From positions 1-36,634 of the IMG/VR virus record IMGVR_UViG_3300021960_000225: a stretch of 36,634 nucleotides of DNA. One strand, written 5' to 3'. Below the pieces are notes generated by a model, which was not told the origin of the DNA, made no database searches, and saw only the letters and a program-made list of their open reading frames with translations. Position numbers and translations under genes: made by a program. Below are positions 30,675 through 36,634 of this stretch, one piece after another (position 1 is the stretch's first letter; each line of letters begins with the position of its first letter). This DNA comes from a virus.

Positions 30675-31088
30675 TTATTTTGTAAGACCCTTGGTCTTGT
30701 CGTATGAACGTAATGCCCCCATACCCAAAAGTGCCATGACCAAAGGCATTAGTGTGCCCATGTCTAATTGAGGTAATGGCGCTGTTTCAATATTAAATGT
30801 TGCTATAAAAAACATTAAAAATTGTTTTGCAACGAACTCCCAAAATATTGCTAATGCACATGACATACCTATTAATGGTCGCCATGACCGTTGCAACATT
30901 CCAGAAATACCACCAGCTTTGCTTTGTGCATCAGCCAAATTAATATCTGATTGTGCTTTGTTTATTTGTGCTTCAATTTCTTTAAGTTTTATTTTAGCAT
31001 TATTTTTTTCTTCTTCTGATGTGTGAAGATTGTCAATGATACCACCAACATTTTTTACAATATCTCCACCTAATAATTTTCCTAACAT
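30675..31088 (-). CDS. Holin-like 3-TM protein, 137 aa
   Basis: The N-terminal half is amphipathic helix/coiled coil (KIKLKEIEAQINKAQSDINL). Then QRSWRPLIGMSCALAIFWEF, VAKQFLMFFIATF and MGTLMPLVMALLGMGALRSYDKTKG match the Holin_3TMs pattern (RPxxG...W; final GMGxxRSxEK). It would form membrane lesions that release endolysin. It begins where the SleB gene stops. Confidence 0.8.
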   Translation of the reverse strand: MLGKLLGGDIVKNVGGIIDNLHTSEEEKNNAKIKLKEIEAQINKAQSDINLADAQSKAGGISGMLQRSWRPLIGMSCALAIFWEFVAKQFLMFFIATFNIETAPLPQLDMGTLMPLVMALLGMGALRSYDKTKGLTK

Positions 31089-31489
31089 TAATCTATATCC
31101 TCATAAAAACTGTGAGTACCTATTTTTACAATAGGTGTTTTCCCTTCTGCCCACTTAGGTTCACTAATATAATCTGCATAGTAATGAGTAGCTTTACCGA
31201 CATTACTATCGTGCAATCCATCTAAAACATTATTCGCTATATCAACAAAGTCTTTTATATCTCCGTGAGTAAGCTGTTCCATTTTTTCTTTGTTCGGGTC
31301 ATTCTCATTCCAACATGAAAACTGCCATTTCTTTTTGCATACACCTTCTAAAGTATCTGCACTAAACCACCTTTTAGAGTCTAATCTATTTTTAATGACA
31401 TGAGCAATTGCATATTGTCCTTCTTTGGTTTCACCTCTTGACTCACCCCATATTGTTTGAGCCATTACTAATCTATCAGACTTGTCCAT
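31088..31489 (-). CDS. SleB-type cell-wall hydrolase (endolysin), 133 aa
   Basis: The sequence VMAQTIWGESRGETKEGQYA, IAHVIKNRLDS, GVCKKKWQFSCWNENDPN and ATHYYADYISEPKWAEG with VKIGTHSFY is the core of the SleB cell-wall hydrolase family, with E in WGESRGE as probable catalytic acid. ATG 31489 (AAGGGGA upstream) is preferred to ATG 31507. It has no signal sequence, so release needs the holin. It overlaps the phosphoesterase gene by 14 bases. Confidence 0.85.
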   Translation of the reverse strand: MDKSDRLVMAQTIWGESRGETKEGQYAIAHVIKNRLDSKRWFSADTLEGVCKKKWQFSCWNENDPNKEKMEQLTHGDIKDFVDIANNVLDGLHDSNVGKATHYYADYISEPKWAEGKTPIVKIGTHSFYEDID

Positions 31490-32183
31490 TCCATTCCCCT
31501 TGTTCATTAAGATACATTGGTTGTATCATTGGTGTTTCGTTTATCAACATACCTACTGATAAAATTGGTCGTTTAATAAATAACTTTTGGTATTTCATTG
31601 CTGGTGCTTTTGGATTAATTAAACAGCCAGTTGACATGGCAAAGTTTAAACTTGTCGGTGAGGACCACCAACTTATATTTGACTGGGTGTGAAAATGTCC
31701 CGTAATTAATGAGCAAGATAATTCTTTTGAACTACTTAATACATTAGACTTAAAGTTATGTGTTAAGAATACTTTGTGTTTGCTTGGGAGGGTTAAGATG
31801 TATTTGTCGTGCCATCGCCAGTTTGCTTTTATGTCAAAGATGTCGTTTAAATCTTTAAGCATGCTTCGAGGAATACCAAAGCGTTCGGCCTTACGTTCAA
31901 TGCGTAGATCGTGATTACCTTTAAGTATATCCATATCAGGAAATAACTTCTCCAGCTTTCGTATTTCTTTTGTTGCTTTACTAACTTCAAAGATAGGTGA
32001 CTCCACTTCTGGGTCACTTGGTCTTTCTACTTGCACAGATGCTAAATCAAAAATATCTCCGATTGAAAACACTCTAGTAAATTTCCATTTCTTATGTAGC
32101 TTTGTTAAAAAAGCTAACGCTTGTGGATGTTGATAAGGCATGTGCAAATCAGAAATTATTAACACGCGATTATTTAGTTTCAT
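31476..32183 (-). CDS. Calcineurin-like metallophosphoesterase, 235 aa
   Basis: Metal-binding motifs in order: IISDLHMPY (D12, H14), FSIGDIFD (G42, D43), KGNHDLRIERKAERFGIP (N90, H91, D92), LTHNF (H142) and ITGHFHTQS (H163, H165). These are the residues of binuclear phosphoesterases. Phage versions have been proposed to act on cyclic nucleotides or nucleic-acid ends; the substrate is unknown here. It lies inside the lysis gene group. Confidence 0.85.
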   Translation of the reverse strand: MKLNNRVLIISDLHMPYQHPQALAFLTKLHKKWKFTRVFSIGDIFDLASVQVERPSDPEVESPIFEVSKATKEIRKLEKLFPDMDILKGNHDLRIERKAERFGIPRSMLKDLNDIFDIKANWRWHDKYILTLPSKHKVFLTHNFKSNVLSSSKELSCSLITGHFHTQSNISWWSSPTSLNFAMSTGCLINPKAPAMKYQKLFIKRPILSVGMLINETPMIQPMYLNEQGEWNGQV

Positions 32184-32205
32184 GGTCCCCCTGAAACAGT
32201 CCTAG

Positions 32206-32406
32206 TTATTGACTACTAATTAACTTTAAAAATACCCAAATCCCACTGAGTACACTACCAATAAAGAGAGTAGTACGTATAGCCGACTTTCCTGTGGCCA
32301 TTTCTTCTTTTAGTTTAATTACTTCTTGTCGGTTTTCTTTAACTTCAATTTTAATTTCATTAAGTGTGTGTTGTAAATTTTTTATTTGTTGTTCCCACTC
32401 AGACAT
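32206..32406 (-). CDS. XhlA-like coiled coil plus TM protein, 66 aa
   Basis: An N-terminal coiled coil (WEQQIKNLQHTLNEIKIEVK, ENRQEVIKLKEEMA) is followed by one TM helix (RTTLFIGSVLSGIWVFLKLI). This is the haemolysin XhlA-like layout often found with holin/endolysin pairs. It overlaps the upstream gene by 8 bases. Lysis function is likely but not proven. Confidence 0.65.
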   Translation of the reverse strand: MSEWEQQIKNLQHTLNEIKIEVKENRQEVIKLKEEMATGKSAIRTTLFIGSVLSGIWVFLKLISSQ

Positions 32407-32620
32407 TTGTACTCTCCACTTGTACTTTTTCTATACAATATAAAAACATAGAAATGTTTCTGTCTTTTAAATCTTGATCAATCTCATCTACTAAAATATT
32501 TCTTTTTAATAAACATTCATCTTTCGTTTCAAAATCTACAGGTATGTATGCATTAGCTAAACACATTGGCGGTAAAGTCGATAACTGTAAAAAACAAACC
32601 GTGGCTACTATATTAAACAT
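32399..32620 (-). CDS. Small exported protein with signal peptide, 73 aa
   Basis: Residues 1-23 are a hydrophobic export signal (MFNIVATVCFLQLSTLPPMC then LANA). The mature part has YIPVDFETKDECLLKRNILV and FLYCIEKVQ with two Cys, a spacing that could form a disulphide in the periplasm. Similar small secreted proteins are common in lysis regions of marine phages. Confidence 0.65.
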   Translation of the reverse strand: MFNIVATVCFLQLSTLPPMCLANAYIPVDFETKDECLLKRNILVDEIDQDLKDRNISMFLYCIEKVQVESTNV

Positions 32621-33114
32621 TAGCCTAAAGGATTTGAGTTTTCAGTTTTAATTTCGTCAATTAAAATGTTTTGTAATTCATTTTCTTTTTGCACAATTGT
32701 AATTAATTTACTTAGTTCATTTATTAAATCTCTTAACTTACCAAACTCTTTAAATGTATCACCACGTAAATCTGATATGTTTGATTGTAATTGTTGATCT
32801 GCAATTTTTATTTCTTTTTGTAATTCTTTTATGTCTGAATTAATTCCTGCAATATCATTTAGTATATCATCAGTGCTATCATTATCTCTGTCCATCCATT
32901 CATCTTCTAATGCGGACATGCGGTCTAATATTTCTACTTCTAAATCAGAAATCTTTTCATTGATAGGAGTTAAATCTACAGTTTCATTAACAACAAATTC
33001 TTTACTTTCTATACCATCAAGGCGTGTATTAAATTCACCCCATGCATAAAAGCCACCACCAATAGCGCCTATTACTCCTATTATAGATGCGTAATTAGTT
33101 AATTTATCAATCAT
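32620..33114 (-). CDS. Membrane-anchored coiled-coil protein, 164 aa
   Basis: An N-terminal TM helix (ASIIGVIGAIGGGFYAW) is followed by a long acidic coiled coil (NEKISDLEVEILDRMSALED, GINSDIKELQKEIKIADQQL, KLRDLINELSKLITIVQKEN). This layout is compatible with an Rz-like i-spanin, a membrane protein linking envelope layers at lysis, although no spanin partner is evident. It overlaps the preceding gene by 4 bases. Confidence 0.6.
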   Translation of the reverse strand: MIDKLTNYASIIGVIGAIGGGFYAWGEFNTRLDGIESKEFVVNETVDLTPINEKISDLEVEILDRMSALEDEWMDRDNDSTDDILNDIAGINSDIKELQKEIKIADQQLQSNISDLRGDTFKEFGKLRDLINELSKLITIVQKENELQNILIDEIKTENSNPLG

Positions 33115-34466
33115 AGTAATCCTTTAAGTTTTTTTAAATCAATTAAGATTTGTAATTTTTGTACTTTTAAATCGTAAATTTTTTTGTTGTGCTGGCTAAT
33201 TGGGTCAGCATCAATGTAATTACCTAGTGTAATTCCTGTATAAATATTTTTGTAATACAGACCTAAGTCTGCTTGAATAAACAAACCGTTATTTGGTTCA
33301 GTATAAATTTGTTGTGGTTTATAAAATTCGTTTTTAGTGTAAACCTCCAAGGCGTTACTGTTAGAAAATAAAGTAATCTCTTTTATATCTACAGTGATAT
33401 TATCATTTATATCTATTTTAATATCTTTGTTAGCTACTTCTATTTCATCACTTTCTACTTCTTCTATTTCAGTAACGTCCTCGACGGTTTCAATTTCTTC
33501 TTCTAGTAACCCTTGCCCTTCCGTGGCTTCTTTTTCAACGGTATCATCTATAACCTCCTCTGTTTTTTCTTTGGCAATTTCAATCTTATCTTCTTCTTCG
33601 ATGTTGATTGTTTCTTCTTCTACCTCCATTTCTAAAGGCTGTTCTTCTATAGCTTCCTCTAATTCTTCAAAATCAATATCTTCAAATTCTTCAAAACCAG
33701 CTATAGTATCGAGAATTAAAACTTCATTAAAATTTAAATCCTCAATTTCTATAATAGTATCTTCAAAAGTTATTTCTTCAAAATTCCAAATTATTTCATC
33801 TAAAAAAATTTCATCAACAAAACTGTCATCTATAGATATGTTATTAATTTCTTCTTTAACCTCATCACTAAAAGGAGGAATAACAGTATAATTGACATTT
33901 ACAGTAACATTATCAATGTCAGGACCACAATGACCATTACAATTTGCACTATCATCAATATCTAATAATGCTTTAATATCAAAATCTGTAGCCGTGTTAG
34001 GACCTATAATAATGGTGTCAGTATAAGTTTGATAATTATTATGATTATCAGTTATAATTCTTGATTGCGTATTAACATCACCGTTATTACCTGTTACCGT
34101 TTGCGTCATAGTAACTGTATCTGTTCCGTGCCAAAACCAAATGTCTGAACTCATGGTACTATTAAAACCATTTTGCATGTCAAGACTGGTCATATTAGTT
34201 TTTTCAGATAATGTTATTGTTTGACTAATACCTCCATTATCTAAAGTAGCAAGTGAACCAGTAGTACCACATCCTGCATTTGTATAATCAGGGGAACTAC
34301 CAACACATTCATTTCCTATTTCATTATGATGTTCTTGTGTTGAACCATGATTAGTCCAGCCAGTTAATCCGTTACTAAAATCTGAATTTGTAAGTAGGTT
34401 TCCTGTTGTCTCTGCATAAGCAAAGCTAGTTATGAACGTTAATAATAGGATTTTGAACAGGTTCAT
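33111..34466 (-). CDS. Exported protein with beta-sandwich and very acidic region, 451 aa
   Basis: A signal peptide ends about residue 18 (LTFITSFAYA). Residues 20-200 have GNLLTNSDFSNGLTGWTNHG and later LSEKTNMTSLDMQNG and NVTVNVNYTV, the style of a carbohydrate-binding-module-like beta sandwich. Residues 205-345 are extremely rich in Glu/Asp/Ile (EEFEDIDFEELEEAIEEQ), then a TITLFSNSNALEVY-like domain and a C-terminal coiled coil (KIYDLKVQKLQILIDLKKLK). It overlaps the next exported gene by 41 bases. Function unknown; it should sit in the periplasm or outer surface. Confidence 0.65.
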   Translation of the reverse strand: MNLFKILLLTFITSFAYAETTGNLLTNSDFSNGLTGWTNHGSTQEHHNEIGNECVGSSPDYTNAGCGTTGSLATLDNGGISQTITLSEKTNMTSLDMQNGFNSTMSSDIWFWHGTDTVTMTQTVTGNNGDVNTQSRIITDNHNNYQTYTDTIIIGPNTATDFDIKALLDIDDSANCNGHCGPDIDNVTVNVNYTVIPPFSDEVKEEINNISIDDSFVDEIFLDEIIWNFEEITFEDTIIEIEDLNFNEVLILDTIAGFEEFEDIDFEELEEAIEEQPLEMEVEEETINIEEEDKIEIAKEKTEEVIDDTVEKEATEGQGLLEEEIETVEDVTEIEEVESDEIEVANKDIKIDINDNITVDIKEITLFSNSNALEVYTKNEFYKPQQIYTEPNNGLFIQADLGLYYKNIYTGITLGNYIDADPISQHNKKIYDLKVQKLQILIDLKKLKGLL

Positions 34467-35082
34467 TTTTAACTTTCTCTTTTATTAATTGTAAATCTAC
34501 TTGTTCCATGTATTCTAACCTTGCCATGTATTCCTCGTAGTCAGGTCTAAGTTTAGGATACTTTTCCCATAATGCTCGTGCTTCAGGACCTATAACTCCT
34601 TGAAATGGACAAGGTGTATTGGCTTCCATAAAACTTATAAAAATTTCTTTTTTTTGACAGAGCAACGTAATCGCTGGGACATTCATTTTTAGGTCCATTA
34701 ATAATTTGCTATATTTTAAGCGAATACATTCTTTATCATACACATGTTTACCTCCTGAGATACCGACAAGAGAAGATGATACAGAACCACTAACACCCAT
34801 TGAACACACATCTTGACTCATACTAGAATAAGATGGTGAGTTAGCACTGTTAACTGGTATTTGACTTGCTGTGGAGGTGTTAGTTGATGTTGAGTTTGTT
34901 GTGTTGGTTTGTCCCCCTGAATAAGTGTTGTTTGTGGTCATGTTGCCGTCGATTAACGTATTGGACCCACTTTCATTTGTTTGTGAGTTGTTAGCTAAGA
35001 CTGGGTTCGCAAGAGAAAATAAAAATAATAATATGATCAAAACAAAAAGGTTAAAAAATATTATGCGGAACAAGTATCGCAC
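34426..35082 (-). CDS. Exported Ser/Thr/Asn-rich protein, 218 aa
   Basis: A signal peptide/TM covers residues 1-31 (FFNLFVLIILLFLFSLANPVLA). The next 60 residues are Thr/Asn/Ser-rich (TNTTNSTSTNTSTAS). The C-terminal part has Cys residues (QDVCSMGVSG, YDKECIRLKYSK, LLCQKKE, NTPCPFQG) and a helical tail. It may be periplasmic, perhaps linked with lysis or superinfection. No family recognised. Its start overlaps the tiny Cys-rich gene by 22 bases. Confidence 0.65.
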   Translation of the reverse strand: MRYLFRIIFFNLFVLIILLFLFSLANPVLANNSQTNESGSNTLIDGNMTTNNTYSGGQTNTTNSTSTNTSTASQIPVNSANSPSYSSMSQDVCSMGVSGSVSSSLVGISGGKHVYDKECIRLKYSKLLMDLKMNVPAITLLCQKKEIFISFMEANTPCPFQGVIGPEARALWEKYPKLRPDYEEYMARLEYMEQVDLQLIKEKVKNEPVQNPIINVHN

Positions 35083-35144
35083 TCCTCAGGACACTTACAA
35101 TCTGCTTTTGTTGTAGCACCACAATCAGGACAAGGATTAATCAT
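35061..35144 (-). CDS. Tiny Cys-rich protein, 27 aa
   Basis: ATG 35144 overlaps the preceding stop (ATGA). It reads MINPCPDCGATTKADCKC then PEECDTCSA and ends at TAA 35061-35063. Seven Cys in 27 residues (CxxC...CxC...CxxC) suggest a minimal zinc or iron-sulphur knuckle. Short length makes it uncertain; the tight coupling and Cys spacing support it. Confidence 0.5.
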   Translation of the reverse strand: MINPCPDCGATTKADCKCPEECDTCSA

Positions 35145-35617
35145 GCACCAATTTCTAATAAAGTATAATTTGTTTCATAGTAGTCATAGTTGATACCACT
35201 ACCAGCCGCTTCATCATGATATAATTCATAAGTCACTTGGCTTGTTGTATTTGGCTCATCTAAAGAATTACAAGAAATAGTATGCCTTTTTCCTCCTGTT
35301 GCTTGATAGCCAAGTGCGTTCGCTATTTGAACAGTTGTAGTAATAGTGCTACTTATGTTTCTTCTTAAATAAACAAAAGCATATTCAGCTGTTGTTCCAG
35401 AGCCTTCAATAGTTGCTGATATTAAAACTAAAATTTTGCTACTTGTTGCAGAGGGTGTGATATTTATACTTGCATGAACAACACCGTCACCACTCATTCT
35501 TACATCTGCGTCTTTTCTATAATGAACAGCTTGAAGTATTTTTCCATTATCAGCATAATTACTTGTAGGCAAAGTACCTGTAACTCCTTGTGCTAAATTT
35601 AAAAATGTCTGTGCCAT
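35141..35617 (-). CDS. Fibre-associated beta-rich protein, 158 aa
   Basis: The start FLNLAQGVTGTLPTSNYADN is a motif often placed at the N-terminus of marine phage fibre-tip modules (LxxGVTGTLPxxN). A beta-rich C-terminal domain follows, with several Thr/Ser-rich strands (INITPSATSSKILVLISATI, TTVQIANALGYQATGG). It is two genes after the long fibre, so it is likely a second receptor-binding or tip protein. Confidence 0.7.
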   Translation of the reverse strand: MAQTFLNLAQGVTGTLPTSNYADNGKILQAVHYRKDADVRMSGDGVVHASINITPSATSSKILVLISATIEGSGTTAEYAFVYLRRNISSTITTTVQIANALGYQATGGKRHTISCNSLDEPNTTSQVTYELYHDEAAGSGINYDYYETNYTLLEIGA

Positions 35618-35937
35618 TATGGTTTACTCCAAATTGAATGTGTTAAGTTTCCTTGCTCATCACGAGCCAAGAGTAAATCGTATTGTTCTTCTGTGCCAAA
35701 ATTTTGTGGAATATCTCTAAGACTTTGACGCCAAGTTTTTATATTGTCTGGCATTGTTACATCAGAGTTAGCAAGATAATCAGTTTCCATTAATTTTTGT
35801 AATCTGATTTGTTTTATTTCTTCTAATTGTCTTTCAGCTTTTGTATCATTCCATGCTTTTTCTTGTGCATCTCTTTCAGCTTCTTCTTCTGCTGTAAATT
35901 GCACTTTTACATTATTCATCATTTTATATCTTGGCAT
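35617..35937 (-). CDS. Tail-assembly-chaperone-like (Phage_tail_APC type) protein, 106 aa
   Basis: A charged helical N-terminus (FTAEEEAERDAQEKAWNDTK) is followed by RLQKLMETDYLANSDVTMPD, then IKTWRQSLRDIPQNF, the signature of Phage_tail_APC proteins (RxxxLxxTDWxxxxD...WRxYRQxLRDIP). Such proteins commonly follow fibre genes and probably assist fibre folding or form a tip. It lies 11 bases after the fibre stop. Confidence 0.78.
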   Translation of the reverse strand: MPRYKMMNNVKVQFTAEEEAERDAQEKAWNDTKAERQLEEIKQIRLQKLMETDYLANSDVTMPDNIKTWRQSLRDIPQNFGTEEQYDLLLARDEQGNLTHSIWSKP

Positions 35938-35948
35938 ATCTAATCTCT

Positions 35949-36634
35949 CTAAGTTGGGTTGTATCCATAAATTTGATAATTGTAGGAACTAATATTTGAA
36001 CTAGCAAAAGTAATATGTAATCCATCATAATTGCCTGCTGTTTGATAATTCATAGCAAAAGTAGAATAAACAACTGCACTACTTCCAGTGTATAACATTG
36101 ATGTACCAAAAGAAGATGTATAGTTTGCACCAAAAGTTGTACTCGTAGCCATTGGATTCATAATATTCATATCAACATACTGCATATAATTACTATTATT
36201 ACTTGCTCCATTTGTACTTACTTTCCAATAAGGATTGCCCCAAGCGTTTTGTCGTGCTTCTGAATCACCAGTACTTTCAGCAATAAATCCTTTAACAACA
36301 TATCTATATTCAAAATTACCAGAATTTGAGCCACCAGACCTATAAACAAACCATAAATTCTCGCTATTATTTGTTGGTCTAAAACCACCAACAAATTTAT
36401 ATGCTTTATAAGAATTAGTAAAAACACTATCTATATTTATATTTGTAACACTAGAGCCTGTGCCAGAATCTACTAAAGTTAATCCACCACTAGGCAAATA
36501 TTGTTTCTCTACATATTTAAGATTACCACTATCGCTTGCATCAGATACTAAAAACTTATCGGTATCTGCTAGTGATGTAATTGCTGTTTGACCTGTAATA
36601 ACTGAACTAGCAACTTTTGTATTAGTGACACTAT
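35949..36634 (-). CDS. Tail fibre / receptor-binding protein, C-terminal part (continuation from base 1)
   Basis: The minus-strand frame is open to base 36634. Starting from AT at 36634-36633, which completes the codon begun at base 1, it reads SVTNTKVASSVITGQTAITS and continues to GGLTLVDSGTGSSVTNINID and the C-terminal globular domain (FRPTNNSENLWFVYRSGG, YMQYVDMNIMNPMATSTTFG, NYDGLHITFASSN) and stops with TAG at 35949. The C-terminal domain is the type found at tips of marine phage fibres and should hold the receptor site. Confidence 0.85.
   Translation of the reverse strand, partial: SVTNTKVASSVITGQTAITSLADTDKFLVSDASDSGNLKYVEKQYLPSGGLTLVDSGTGSSVTNINIDSVFTNSYKAYKFVGGFRPTNNSENLWFVYRSGGSNSGNFEYRYVVKGFIAESTGDSEARQNAWGNPYWKVSTNGASNNSNYMQYVDMNIMNPMATSTTFGANYTSSFGTSMLYTGSSAVVYSTFAMNYQTAGNYDGLHITFASSNISSYNYQIYGYNPT

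Noticed and set aside
33394-33891. A 165-residue Ser/Ile-rich plus-strand frame
   Set aside because: It is the reverse reading of the Glu/Asp/Ile-rich region of the exported 451-residue protein; the composition is explained by complement of GAA/GAT codons and there is no ribosome-binding site.

Overview
The window looks like one complete temperate phage genome with a short, podovirus-like tail, opened inside its tail-fibre gene. It is AT-rich with densely packed, mostly overlapping genes. The leftward reading frame that runs off base 1 continues without a break into the frame entering at base 36634, giving one 899-residue fibre gene, so the natural map is circular or circularly permuted. Structural proteins look like those of P22/SU10-type short-tailed phages (TerL, large portal, SU10-like capsid, adaptor, nozzle). 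An integrase and a 45-bp copy of the 3' part of a tRNA-Phe(GAA) gene show that it can integrate. AT-richness, an alphaproteobacterial-looking tRNA piece and the gene set suggest a low-GC marine alphaproteobacterial host (SAR11-like is possible, but this is inference).

Layout. Minus strand, about 18.8 kb down to 1, then 36.6 down to 27.7 kb: the late region. In transcription order it has small genes and TerS (18786-17684), two small basic proteins, TerL, portal, scaffold, major capsid, adaptor, nozzle, three probable ejection proteins, the fibre across the junction, a tail-assembly-chaperone-like gene, two exported proteins, a lysis set (membrane/coiled-coil proteins, SleB-type endolysin, 3-TM holin-like protein), a metallophosphoesterase, a small zincin-like protein and an 802-residue polyvalent-type protein with a C-terminal HExxH peptidase. 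Minus strand 21070-19519: a replication cluster (winged-helix protein, O-like initiator with internal 12-bp iterons, one unknown). Plus strand 21239-26464: a repressor-like gene, then an early recombination operon (PD-(D/E)XK nuclease, ERF annealing protein, N-rich partner, HNH-like protein, second PD-(D/E)XK protein, DUF3310 and several tiny genes). Plus strand 26540-27691: integrase with attP in its leader.

Three plus-strand islands lie inside or beside the late region: 9660-10353, 15536-15772 (HTH protein) and 18953-19445. The first and last have the same promoter: TTGACA, a 15-bp near-palindrome TATAACAWTGTTATA, 3 bp, then a second copy containing the -10 box. Related palindromes lie at the HTH start, upstream of the integrase promoter and at a 53-residue zinc-ribbon gene after the late region. 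At two genes the 15-mer ends in the ATG start codon, so one element could be -10 box, operator and leaderless start together. This dispersed operator/promoter set is the most unusual feature of the window. A different set of sites (TTGACAA arms, TGTTTRTAAACA palindromes) flanks the repressor-like gene at 21239.
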